A DNA stretch of 33,836 bases from Planctomycetota bacterium. Lineage in GTDB: Bacteria; Planctomycetota; Planctomycetia; Planctomycetales; Planctomycetaceae. A model generated the notes under the pieces. It was not told the DNA's origin. It saw only the letters and a program-made list of their open reading frames with translations, and searched no databases. This document shows, piece by piece, positions 1-10,000 of the stretch; the stretch's first letter is position 1, and the number at the start of each line of letters is the position of its first letter. The translations under genes were made by a program, and so were the position numbers. The stretch spans positions 1-33,836 of the forward strand of contig JAFMMM010000014.1 in NCBI GenBank assembly GCA_017859815.1, in the 5' to 3' direction.

Positions 1-1410
1 CCGCCACAGGATGGTGAAGAGACGCAGCGATTGCGTTACATGGCCGCCCGACTGCACAGTCTTTCCCAAACGCACAAGTCCGTTCTCTGCTTGTGTACGC
101 TGCAGGACTGGCCGTGGCTGCGACAGGAGTTCCATGCAAAACAACAGCCGCTGGAACAGCCGGAGTGGTCCGAAGCACCGGCAGAAACCTTTTCGGTTGA
201 TCCACGAACACTGCTGTTCGTGTTGGGTGAACTTCCCTTCATTACAGCTCTGTACGAACAAGCACGTGCTCAGCTTGACGACGACGAAAACCTGTCGGTG
301 GATGGAGTGAAGGCCCTCCTGATCGCGGCCAGAGACAGTTACGTTCACGAGTTCGGCCGGCGAGCCAGGCGAATCAGCCCTGGGCTGCTCTCCAGGACAC
401 TGAAATACGCTCGAAACCTGTCTCTGATTGAACGCCGTCTCACTCCGGATCTGTACACACTGGTCGTGGCATCGCGGCAGACCGCTGGCGATCAGTACGC
501 CATTCATGTTGCTGAACAGGCTGCGCAGTATTTTCCACAGGATCATGATCAGGAGCCATCAATACGGTTCGGGGTTGACCAGGCGCAACTGCCTGACGGG
601 ACCCCTGTGAATCCCGTTTCCCTGCTGCCGGGTCCGCCGGTCGTCTGGCGTTCCTGTCGTCTCAATGCCCGACCGGATCTGCGTTCAGTGATGCGCTGGC
701 AGAAGACGTGGAATCCCTTCGGGCAGTGCAGCTGGCCACCGGAAGACGCCGCGATCGAGCGTTTTCGGGGCCACGTCAGGGATGTGGCATTGGAGATGAT
801 GGGGCACGACCTTGCCCGAACAGAGAAATTTTCTGCCAGCATGAAGGACGGTCTCGACATTCGTGAGACGCTGCGAAACTGGCATACGGGAGACATGTAT
901 GTACGCATCAACCCGCCGGCGGCCGGAAAGCTGGATTGTGTCCTGATGCTCTTTGACAGCCCCGCCGATCCGCGAGATTACCCCTGGAGGATCACATGGC
1001 ACGCGGAGCATCAGGACGAATCAACTCTGTCTCTGTTCGCCACAAATTTCCTTGAGGAGATGGCCGGGCCTGGTATCGCCGTTTCGCGTTACGGCGGTGC
1101 CATGTTTCTGTTTCCTCCGCGGCCGGTTCCGGAAATCTGGCAGGACCCGCAATTTGACTTCACCGATACGCTTGAAGAGCGACTTTTGGCGGCGGCTCTG
1201 CATTACTCACAGGAGAAGCAAATCGCCGTGATGAGCCATGCTCCCCCTGGGCCGGCCTGGAGGCGACTGGCGTCGCGCTATCGTCGCCGCCTGATCCATG
1301 TTCCCATGTCCCGTTTTGGCTCCGAAACCATTGAAAAACTCCGTATTTTTCACGTCCTGAATGGCCACGAAGTCCGCTCGTACGCTGAACACTTTATTCG
1401 CCGGCCATGA
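1..1410 (+). CDS. Conserved hypothetical protein, 5' end outside the window
   Basis: Frame 1 is open from base 1 (PPQDGEETQRLRYMAARLH...) to the TGA at 1408-1410. The listed ORF start at 31 is a TTG inside an ORF that continues upstream. No family recognised. Confidence 0.7.
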   Translation, partial: PPQDGEETQRLRYMAARLHSLSQTHKSVLCLCTLQDWPWLRQEFHAKQQPLEQPEWSEAPAETFSVDPRTLLFVLGELPFITALYEQARAQLDDDENLSVDGVKALLIAARDSYVHEFGRRARRISPGLLSRTLKYARNLSLIERRLTPDLYTLVVASRQTAGDQYAIHVAEQAAQYFPQDHDQEPSIRFGVDQAQLPDGTPVNPVSLLPGPPVVWRSCRLNARPDLRSVMRWQKTWNPFGQCSWPPEDAAIERFRGHVRDVALEMMGHDLARTEKFSASMKDGLDIRETLRNWHTGDMYVRINPPAAGKLDCVLMLFDSPADPRDYPWRITWHAEHQDESTLSLFATNFLEEMAGPGIAVSRYGGAMFLFPPRPVPEIWQDPQFDFTDTLEERLLAAALHYSQEKQIAVMSHAPPGPAWRRLASRYRRRLIHVPMSRFGSETIEKLRIFHVLNGHEVRSYAEHFIRRP

Positions 1411-1517
1411 TTCCGGGACGGTGACCTGCACCCTGTGAACTTCGCCGCAAAAACAGCGATTTCGCTTAACCTCGGGTCCAGAAACTGCGATAATTCAAAG
1501 AACGGTTGAAGTCCTTG

Positions 1518-1556
1518 ACTGAGCTGGTGCGGAATCGCCCTTGCTCAGTTTTTTTT
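1518..1556 (+). terminator. Intrinsic terminator between the 1-1410 gene and argF
   Basis: ACTGAGC...GCTCAGT stem with an inner GG(T)GCG-GAAT-CGCCC helix, followed by a run of 8 T. Confidence 0.75.
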
Positions 1557-1601
1557 GTTTCTGTCCGGACCTGTCATCTGTCCTTTCATTAGCTCGTCTT
1601 T

Positions 1602-2525
1602 ATGAAGCATCTTACGTCGCTGCTCGACTTGTCTGCGGATGATCTCCTCGCTGTTCTCGATCTTGCTGCGGACTTGAAACGTCGGTTTCGTCAGGGTGAT
1701 CGCCCACAGCTGCATCCGGGGCGAGTACTGGTGCAGCTGTTCGAAAAGCCATCGCTCCGCACTCGGAACAGTTTCGAAGCGGCGATGATTCATCTTGGCG
1801 GATCCGGGGTTTTCCTTTCCACTGACGAAGCCGGTCTGAATGGTCGGGAAAGCCTCTCGGATATTGCTCGCGTGATCACTTCGTTCGCAGACCTGATCAC
1901 AATGCGAACCTTCTCCCAGAAACTGATCGAAGATTTTGCGGCAGTCGCCGGATGCCCTGTCATCAACGGACTTTCGGATGAACGTCATCCCTGCCAGGCA
2001 CTGACCGACTTGCTGACGATCCGGGAACTGCGTGGCAATCTGGCAGACCAGCATCTGGTTTTTGTGGGAGACGGCAATAACGTCTCCATGTCTCTGGCAA
2101 TCGCCGCCGCGATGACGGGGATGCAGATGACACTCGCCGCACCGGTGGGGTTCGAGTTCAGCGAGGAATTTCAGTCGTTACTTGTACAGCGTTTTCCCGC
2201 TCACCGCGTCGCCCTGTCCAACGACCCCCACGCTGCCGTCAACGACGCCACGCTGGTTTACACCGATGTCTGGGCCAGCATGGGGCAGGAAGGCGATGCT
2301 GATCGTCGTATGAAGGCGTTTGCAGATTTCCAGGTCAACGAACAGCTGATGACAGCTGCTCCTCGGGACGCTCTCTTCATGCATGACCTTCCGGCGAAAC
2401 GAGGGCTGGAGGTGACGGACGCTGTGATGGATAGTCCAGCCAGCGTTGTCTTCCAGCAGGCCGAAAACCGCATGCACCTGGCTCGCGGGCTGTTCGCGTG
2501 GCTGCTGCGGTCCGGATCCGCGTAA
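1602..2525 (+). CDS. argF: Ornithine carbamoyltransferase
   Basis: KPSLRTRNSFE carbamoyl-phosphate motif, HPCQALTDLLT, VGDGNNVSMSL, SMGQE, and MHDLPAKRG at the HCLP position. Confidence 0.93.
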   Translation: MKHLTSLLDLSADDLLAVLDLAADLKRRFRQGDRPQLHPGRVLVQLFEKPSLRTRNSFEAAMIHLGGSGVFLSTDEAGLNGRESLSDIARVITSFADLITMRTFSQKLIEDFAAVAGCPVINGLSDERHPCQALTDLLTIRELRGNLADQHLVFVGDGNNVSMSLAIAAAMTGMQMTLAAPVGFEFSEEFQSLLVQRFPAHRVALSNDPHAAVNDATLVYTDVWASMGQEGDADRRMKAFADFQVNEQLMTAAPRDALFMHDLPAKRGLEVTDAVMDSPASVVFQQAENRMHLARGLFAWLLRSGSA

Positions 2526-2558
2526 AGTCCTGGTGCGGTAACTGTTGAAAGACCCGGT

Positions 2559-3377
2559 ATGGAACTCCGAGCTTTTGCCGAACAGGTCCTGCTGTCCGAT
2601 TCGCTCTCTGTCAAATTGCAGGCCCCCGTTCTGCCTCTGACAGATCAGGACCCAGGGCCAGCGATTCTTATTGACACTCCGGGGCGGCCGGCCGCACTCC
2701 TGTTTGCTCCCAGACGCACCGCCCCGGCCATGCCCCACGGCTCTGCTCTTCACGACCCGGCAAAGCGAGCCGTTGCGCATCACATCATGGCGAATCATGA
2801 GTTGCAGGCGCTGGAGGTGATGGGAATGATCCTGTTGTCTTTTCCACAGGCGCCCGCTGATTTTCGCTCCGGGCTTGCCGAAGTCATGGTCGATGAACAA
2901 CGACACACGCGGATGCATATGAGTCGCTGTCGGGATTTGGGTACTGAGTTCGGCGACTTTCCGGTGAACTCGTGGATCTGGCAAAAAGCTCAAACGTTTC
3001 GCAGTGAACTCGAATATGTCGCCGGGTTGCCTCTGGTGTTTGAGGGTGCCAATCTTGATCACAGCATCGAGTTCGAAGAGGCTTTTCTGCAGGCTGGAGA
3101 TCGCCGCAGTGCCGCCGTCATGCGAACGATTCACAATGATGAAATTCGGCACGTCCGTTTCGGCATGGAATGGCTGCAGCGTTTCAAGCCGCCGGGGCAA
3201 TCAGACTGGGACGCGTGGACTCAGGCTCTGCACTTCCCGCTGCGGCCATTGCGTGCTCGCGGGACAATGTTTCAGCATCAGGCACGCCTGGAGGCCGGCT
3301 TGTCAGAAGAGTTTATCCAGCTGCTGCGGGAATATTCTGACGACACGGATCAGCCGCGTGAACAGACTCGCGGCTAG
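2559..3377 (+). CDS. DUF455 family ferritin-like protein
   Basis: HHIMANHELQALEVMG, DEQRHTRMHMSRC, FGDFPVNSWIW and HNDEIRHVRFG: di-iron-type E/H motifs typical of DUF455. Confidence 0.85.
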   Translation: MELRAFAEQVLLSDSLSVKLQAPVLPLTDQDPGPAILIDTPGRPAALLFAPRRTAPAMPHGSALHDPAKRAVAHHIMANHELQALEVMGMILLSFPQAPADFRSGLAEVMVDEQRHTRMHMSRCRDLGTEFGDFPVNSWIWQKAQTFRSELEYVAGLPLVFEGANLDHSIEFEEAFLQAGDRRSAAVMRTIHNDEIRHVRFGMEWLQRFKPPGQSDWDAWTQALHFPLRPLRARGTMFQHQARLEAGLSEEFIQLLREYSDDTDQPREQTRG

Positions 3378-4666
3378 TCCCCTGCTGTTTCGTGATCGCG
3401 ATGAGACCAGAACACCAGTCCGGAAGGTACGGGCTGCATTGGCAGAAAATCCTGTTCCGATCCTGACCGAATGATCTGTTCGAACTGTGACTGAAGACCG
3501 CCGCGAACGGAGAGCCGGGAGATCAATGCCACATTTCCCGGTGTGGGTTTTCCTGATCGCTGCAGTTGCAGAAACCCTTCGTAGCTTCCGCTGACAAGCT
3601 GATGAGCTGCTGTGCCAATGACCTCTTCACAAACAAGCGTACGGAGCTGCGTCAGTGTCCTGCAGCGAGCCGGTGCAGACAGCAAAAAACAGCACCCATC
3701 CTCTGTGACCATCACCAGACAGGGCTGGTCATCACTCAGACCGGAAAGATCGACCGCGTCTTCGACCGCACTGGCATCACTGCCGGCATCTTCCCACTGG
3801 AGTCCGGGCACTGCTTCCGCTTTCGATTTCAGATCGCCTCCTGCAAGTCCGCTTACGGCAACTTCACAGAAATGAGGCTGAAAGCTGAGGTCCTGTTCAT
3901 TGACCGAAGTCACGCTGCAAAGCAGTTTGCATGCTGGCGCATTCTGTTCCGGCAATTCCATGTGTTCTGCAAGCTGTCGACGGGCGGCGAGGAACAGCGA
4001 TAGTCCACCTGCAAGACCGGCTGTGCATTCAAAAAAGTAATCCTGCAACGACTTTGTCAATGCGCGATCAGACACAGCCCAGACTCGCGTTGTGTGCCCG
4101 CCTGGCGACACACAAACGACTGGAGTCAACGAACGCACAGCACGCTCCAGCAGAATACGGAGTGAGTCCTTTTCATCCGGAAGCGCTGGCTCTTCGATCA
4201 GCAGTCGAACCGGGGAGTGGTCCATTTGGCAGAAAGTGCGTCGCTGCAATGCTCGTTCAATCGAGTCCGCCGCAACGCTGTCTGACTCTCGGGGCAAACG
4301 AATATCCGCAGCCTCGGCTGTCAGGTCGGTGAGGCCTGTTACAGACCAGACCTCGTGAACACCGTTTTCATCCGTGACGCTGTTCTCCACCACGTAGAAC
4401 GCGGCGTCGTGTTCCAGCTGCAAAACACCCTGCCGCCGCCATCGATGAAAGCTGTCGACGCTGTGCGTCAGCAATCCGCGCAATTCTGACGTCGGTTCGA
4501 TCTCTGATTGCCCGCCGGTCAGGTGCGCGAAGCTGTATGGATGATCCGATGCCGACGGAAAACCGCCATGTGCAGACGGACTTGTGACCACGTCAGCCAG
4601 AGCGCCAACCTGGCTCAGGTCATATCGCCATCCGGCGAAGGGCAGCAGCGAGAACCCCATTCTCAT
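3374..4666 (-). CDS. Divergent DUF1015-like protein
   Basis: N-terminal layout (FAGWRYDLSQVGALADVVTSP, HPYSFAHLT, FHRWRRQGVLQLEHDAAFYVVE, VWAVSDRALTKSLQDYF) matches DUF1015. The central ADGHHR-type motif is absent. Confidence 0.6.
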   Translation of the reverse strand: MRMGFSLLPFAGWRYDLSQVGALADVVTSPSAHGGFPSASDHPYSFAHLTGGQSEIEPTSELRGLLTHSVDSFHRWRRQGVLQLEHDAAFYVVENSVTDENGVHEVWSVTGLTDLTAEAADIRLPRESDSVAADSIERALQRRTFCQMDHSPVRLLIEEPALPDEKDSLRILLERAVRSLTPVVCVSPGGHTTRVWAVSDRALTKSLQDYFFECTAGLAGGLSLFLAARRQLAEHMELPEQNAPACKLLCSVTSVNEQDLSFQPHFCEVAVSGLAGGDLKSKAEAVPGLQWEDAGSDASAVEDAVDLSGLSDDQPCLVMVTEDGCCFLLSAPARCRTLTQLRTLVCEEVIGTAAHQLVSGSYEGFLQLQRSGKPTPGNVALISRLSVRGGLQSQFEQIIRSGSEQDFLPMQPVPSGLVFWSHRDHETAGD

Positions 4667-4720
4667 CCTCTTTGTGCAGATCCGCTTGAACTCACGGGAA
4701 TTCTCGATCCGTCCCCGGCG

Positions 4721-5653
4721 TTATTCCATCAGCCCCATCCGCTGCAGTTTGCTGCGACACTCGTCGCGTTCCCGACAGCGCGTCAGATCGGCCCACGCTG
4801 GATCCTGAGCAGCCAAAAACGCTTCTTCGCTCCATGGGGGAGCTGTGGCTGCGGCAGAACTGAGTCGCTGAACCACGCCTGTATCCGGACCGGTCAGCGA
4901 CATACTGTTCATGCGGTAATCGAGAAACGCTTCCCAGACAACCGGAAACAGGGGCCGAACAATTTGTTCCCCAATGGTTGTCGCGTACTGCCGGATCTCC
5001 AGCTGGGCATGGCTGTCCATTCGCAGTGCCAGAAAGTGCAGCAGGTTGTGCAGATCCACTTTCCAGTACGCTTCCGTATAGGTTGATAATGGCAGATCCT
5101 TTCGCGCCTGCTCACGAGCCACGCCGGACTCAATCCGCCGCTGATAGACGTCGCGGATCCCGTCCTGCAACTGTCGTTCTTCGGCTGTAAGCCGTTCACC
5201 CACATCTGCCGGCAGAGGATCCCCGCTTCCCTGTCGATTGGATTCTGCCTGCGTTCGCCAGTCTGTCGCTTCGGTTGTCTGCGACGCATCAATCGCCAGT
5301 GAATAACGCGTGCTGTATTCATTGATGTTGGCGGTGCGATGCCGGACCCACTGTCTCCAGCAGTCCATCGGAACGCGAACCAGAAACTTGATTTCCGCCA
5401 TCTCAAACGGAGTCGTGTGGCGGTGACGCAACAGATAGCGAATTAAAGTACGGTCATCACTAACTTTTCGCGTTCCGTCACCATAGCTGACACGCGCCGC
5501 CTGAACTACGCTGCTGTCGTTGCCCATGACATCAACAAGGCAAACAAACCCATCATCCAGCACAGGGAACTTCTTCCATCGCAACGTGTCCACCGTTGCC
5601 TGAGCCTCAGAGGCGCTGGAATTCGTATCGCGGGATGTCGGGTCTGCTGACAT
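4721..5653 (-). CDS. thyX: FAD-dependent thymidylate synthase
   Basis: [42 protein letters not shown] contains the ThyX RHR...NEYSxRY signature. MSADPTSRD is taken as the likely start; the ORF is open to 5809. Confidence 0.95.
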   Translation of the reverse strand: [310 protein letters not shown]

Positions 5654-5790
5654 GGTTGAGTCTGGTCCGGAGAGAAATCGAATCGGGATCCGTTTCGGGG
5701 CAGATCGTCGCCCACAAGGATGTGCCAGAGTGTACAGAATTTTGCCGTCGAATCGTCTGTACGCAACTGTTAAGCATAGGGCATCTTCAG

Positions 5791-6333
5791 ATGAGAAAAA
5801 AGCGGCCACTCAGTACGAGCCACCAGCTGCGGCTGGATTGTTCACCAATCGGATCACTCTTGCTGACGGCCAACCATGACTGTCTGCAGGAGATCCGCTT
5901 TGAAGATGATCCGCCCGGCACTCAACCCGCTGTGCATTGTCATTGTTCCCTCGCGCGCCAGATTCTGGATTCCGCTGTCGAGCAACTGCGGGATTACTTT
6001 GCCGGTCACCGCAGGCAGTTTCAATTGCCGCTGAGACCCGCGCCAAGTCATTTTCAACAGCTTGTCCGTGAGCAACTGGTGCAGATTCCATGGGGAACGA
6101 CGGCCAGTTATGGTGAGATCGCGGTCAGAATGGGACAACCCTCTGCTTCTCGTGCGGTCGGAGCGGCCAATGGACGGAACCCCCTGCCCATTATTGTTCC
6201 ATGTCACCGCGTCATCGGCGCAAATGGGCAGTTGGTTGGTTTTGGCGGGGGCCTGGAACGCAAGTTGACTCTGCTGCGGCTTGAGGGATGGACAAATCCG
6301 TCGCGGACGGGTTCACTGTTTCCTGACGAGTAG
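5791..6333 (+). CDS. ogt: Methylated-DNA--[protein]-cysteine S-methyltransferase
   Basis: VPWGTTASYGEIA-type segment and the active-site IVPCHRVIGANGQLVGFGGGLERK. Start taken at ATG 5791 (MRKKRPLST); the ORF is open upstream to 5596. Confidence 0.92.
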   Translation: MRKKRPLSTSHQLRLDCSPIGSLLLTANHDCLQEIRFEDDPPGTQPAVHCHCSLARQILDSAVEQLRDYFAGHRRQFQLPLRPAPSHFQQLVREQLVQIPWGTTASYGEIAVRMGQPSASRAVGAANGRNPLPIIVPCHRVIGANGQLVGFGGGLERKLTLLRLEGWTNPSRTGSLFPDE

Positions 6334-6347
6334 ATTCTCCGGTCACG

Positions 6348-6388
6348 AAAAAGAAAGGGAGAAAGAACCGAAGTCCTTCCTCCCTTTC
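6348..6388 (-). terminator. Very strong intrinsic terminator on the minus strand
   Basis: Minus strand GAAAGGGAGGAAGGAC-TTCG-GTTCTTTCTCCCTTTC: a continuous 16-bp stem with two G.U pairs and a C(UUCG)G tetraloop, followed by TTTTTC. The plus-strand version has two A.C mismatches. Confidence 0.85.
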
Positions 6389-6550
6389 AATTCGAGAAAT
6401 CTGCCTCAACATCTTCCTCGGCAGGAGTGCTTTGCTCAGGCCACGCACCTCTACGAACACAGCGAACGAAACCCCGATCGGGACTCGTAAACTCCTGTGG
6501 AGATCATGTGAGATCGGTTCCCACCTTTCCAATCTCACCTCCTTAACTCC
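6348..6550 (-). ncRNA. Candidate structured RNA or regulatory leader/3' element
   Basis: Minus strand carries TAAGGAGGTGA (perfect extended Shine-Dalgarno), hairpin GTGAGATTGG/CCGATCTCAC, palindrome CCCGATCGGG, GAGGTGC/GCACTC, then the UUCG terminator. No convincing CDS. The 5' boundary is a guess. Confidence 0.4.
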
Positions 6551-6775
6551 CTCTACAGCAACCAACGTGCCATTTGCGTGTTAACATTCCATTTGAGTCC
6601 GCAGACTTGAGTAAACACGGCGTTTTCGCCCGTTTTCTGATCGACTGTTCGCTGTGGATCGACAATCGCTGATCGCTGCTGAAGTCGAAGCGTGCAGCAA
6701 TGCCTTTGATTCGGGCAACGACACTGCAGGATTTCGGGCAATCCGGCGGGGCGGCGGCTGACATCCGCAGAGCGA

Positions 6776-7018
6776 TCACACCATCTGCATGAACAGGATG
6801 ATCAAACAGAGAGCGACGATCAGCAGGGTTATTGGAGCACCACGTCTGACGGGCGGCCTGTCTTCACTGGAGAACCAGCAACCGCAAGCGGAGCACTGCG
6901 GGGAATCTTCATAAACATCCGCGCTACATTCCGGGCAGCTTATCAAATCCGCCTCGAGTGCTTCGTCCGCTTCCGGGTAGTCGTCATACCAGTCATCGTC
7001 ACTGTCATCCGAATACAC
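6776..7018 (-). CDS. Small zinc-ribbon protein with a C-terminal transmembrane helix
   Basis: ISCPECSADVYEDSPQCSACGCWF (two CxxC knuckles), acidic N-terminus, C-terminal hydrophobic ITLLIVALCLIILFMQMV. Lies 36 nt downstream of the 1121-aa gene on the same strand. Confidence 0.75.
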   Translation of the reverse strand: MYSDDSDDDWYDDYPEADEALEADLISCPECSADVYEDSPQCSACGCWFSSEDRPPVRRGAPITLLIVALCLIILFMQMV

Positions 7019-7054
7019 GATCAGATGTCCTCATACTCTGCAGGCGGGTGGGCC

Positions 7055-10000
7055 TTACCAGCGACACAGTGACTCGACGAAGGCCGATGAGCCATCTCGC
7101 AACCAGCCATCCAGCTGGGCAGGGTCTTTCAACTGTCGCCCACGGCCCATTGGAACTCCGAGGAATCCGCTGCGCAGTCCGCTTTGAGCAGTCATGTCGC
7201 CCCAGAGTTTTTCGAATTGTGAAACGGGGAAGACATCTTCCTGACCTCTCCCCCAGCGTTTTTTGACATCCTTGAGGGTGATATACGTGGGCAGTCTTCG
7301 CGCAGCTTTGCGAACGGCCTCCTCAGTCACTTTCTGATTCGACAGATCATTCACCGTCAGGCCAAAGAACTCCAGCAGTCGAGTGATGTCAATCCAGGTC
7401 GTCATGGAGTTGTACCATGTCAAGCCAAATTCATCTTCTTCGCGAGGCATCGCCAGGCCCTCGACCAGTCGCAGCCGGCCATCGGTACGAGCAAGTCCTC
7501 CACCTCGGTCATCCAGCCGGCGACAAATCACTTCAAAACTCAGATCCGCTCCCGAAGCCAGATGCAGCCCCAGACAGGCAGGGTCCAGTGATGCTCCAAG
7601 CGTATCGATGTTGTGCAGCAGCAAATAGCGCAGTTGCGGTCGATCGTTTAGCATTCGCAGCAGAGTTCCGTTCAGCAGCATGTTGGGAACTTCGTACCAG
7701 TGGCCAACCGGGTGCATGCACTGCAGTGGCAGATTCTCTGTATAGTCTGAGGCTTCGCCGGTCACTCGTGCCCACTTCATCAGAGCAGCGCGAACACTCT
7801 GTCGCATTTTCTCCTGTTGAACATCAAGTGTCTGTTGGGCCGTCTCTTCCCAGGTAAACATCAGATCTTGAACGGTTGGGATCATTCGCAGGCCAACAGA
7901 AGCCCCGCGTGAGATCAGAACCTGCTCGTCCGGCGATAATTTCGAGACTGCTTTTCTGATCGGGCCATCGGTCAGGTATCCGGATGTCACCACATGCTGT
8001 GGGCGCATCCCAAATTCCTCAGCTGTCTTTCTGCACTTTGCAACATGGATGTCAAGAAATGAACGCCACCTCCCACCCATGCGACAGAACGGGTTGAGTG
8101 CTTTCACGACACCCGCCCCCTGTGTCCAGCGACTGCCTGCACCCGCAGCCAGCGTTACGACGGCAACTTCACCTGCGGCAATTGCGGCTCGCCCCCGTTC
8201 AACGACAGCCGCAGGAACACCGTGCCTCAGTTGGGAAACGTCGCCCTCGTTAACGTCATGGACTTGTACCGAGTCTGCGAGACGATTCTGGGCCATTCCA
8301 AGACGGCCGGATTTCAGGTCTTCACGCAACTGTTCGTGGGCGATTGGATCGAAGCCATTCTGCTGCAGCAGGACGTCGAGCTGTGTCGTCTGAGCAGCGG
8401 TCGATTCGCTGGTGGGAAGCATTCGCTGAAGTAACGACTTTGCCATCGCGCCGTCCGGCGAAGCACTGCACTGCTCGCTGACAATGCGAATCTGATTTCG
8501 AGTCTGTGGACTCAGTGCTTCCGGTCCGCGGCGAATCCATTCCGGAAGCATCATGGCGTAGTATCCGGAGAGCATTTGGCCTCCGTCAGAAAGTTCGGCA
8601 GTGGTTCCGTTTTCGTTGATCTCGAAGTCGTAAACCACCGGGTCCATCGCGAACGGTACCGCGTCCTCGATTTCCCGCTTCACTTCGATCATCGTGGTCT
8701 GCAGCCAGTCACGGGCTGAGTCCCGAACTTCCGGATCGAAGATAAACCCCATGCCTCCGCCGGCCATTCCGCCCAGCATCCAAAATCCGTGAAAGCTGTC
8801 CTGATACTTTTCTCGACACAGCTCTGTCAGTCGTTCGGTCCACGCATTGCTGCACCACGGGATGATCTGCTGAAGCGGTTCATGGAAATTTCGGTGGGTG
8901 GCTCGCCCAACTGCCGGAATATCTCCGTCTTCGAGCGACTGTTGCATCTGGTCCAGCAACTTCACAGCGTCCTGCCGTGCATCCCATTCCGGTTGAGATC
9001 GCAGCAGGTACTTCTCTGTCACCATTTCCAGTACCGGACCAACATTCTGTGCCATGCCGCCATGGACCAGAATCAGACTCTCCTGTAACCGTTTTCTGGC
9101 TTCTGCGGAGATTTCATTTTCGGTGAAGACATGATGTGACGGCATCAACCGACCGCGGCTGATCCCCCATTCAGGATCTCCCTCTTCCGCGACTGAACCC
9201 TGAATCAGTTTAATTCCGGGCCAGATCCCACCGGAATCCTGCCAACCACCGCCGGATCCTCCCAGCCACTCGCCAAGAATCGCCCGAGCAGCCACAATTC
9301 GGCGATCGGATTCGGTCAGGGGGCCGGCCAGCGTGGCGACCTGCCCAGTGACTCGCATGCACAGCGAAATTAGGGAGCCCAGGAGGTTGGTAGAGACTGC
9401 CAACCGAGAGCCTTTCGGAATCTCATTCACCCGGCTGACGATTTCGAGACCCAGCCCGGGGCCGCAGAGCCGACTGAGGATCCCTTCGATGGAGACATCG
9501 CTGCCTTCCAGTCCCGGTGGAATAATTCCTGCTGCGATCACTGCCGCTTTGAGCAATCCGAGATAATCTCTGGCGAAGTCAAAGACTTCCTCGACCCGCG
9601 ATATCTCAGCTGAGGCATCAAGATCGATGCTCACCAGACGCAGAATCGGCTCGTCAATGACACGAATGGTACACTCCAGCGGCGGAGCCGGGGTCTGGTG
9701 TTTTCCGCGTACCGCAAGGTCAATCGACGCGTTAATCACGCGGGCACCTTCCGGGTAGTCCATGCCCAGAAAGAAGATGTCGCTCCAGCCACTGTGCGTG
9801 AAATCCATGCGCACAGGCGTCTGTTCCCGAAGGACACGAAACGAGCCATCCGCACTTCGCTGCAACAGCTCATCTCGAATTCTGAGAGGAAAATCCGCCG
9901 GATGTCCCATGCGAAACATCCATTGATTCCCGCGAAAGCTGCGGACACTCTTGCGAACCTGCGCGGCCAGCGTCTCGAATGCCAGCCGGTGATACGCTTC

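Noticed and set aside
2178-3200. Long antisense ORF (340 aa) opposite argF and the DUF455 gene
   Set aside because: It is a shadow ORF typical of GC-rich codon bias. The sense-strand proteins have clear family motifs and this one has none.
6212-6565. Minus-strand ORF of 117 aa (MVAVEGVKEVRLERWEPISHDLHRSL...) downstream of the perfect Shine-Dalgarno
   Set aside because: It reads straight through the UUCG terminator hairpin and into the antisense of ogt, so the signal is better explained as RNA structure than as a protein.
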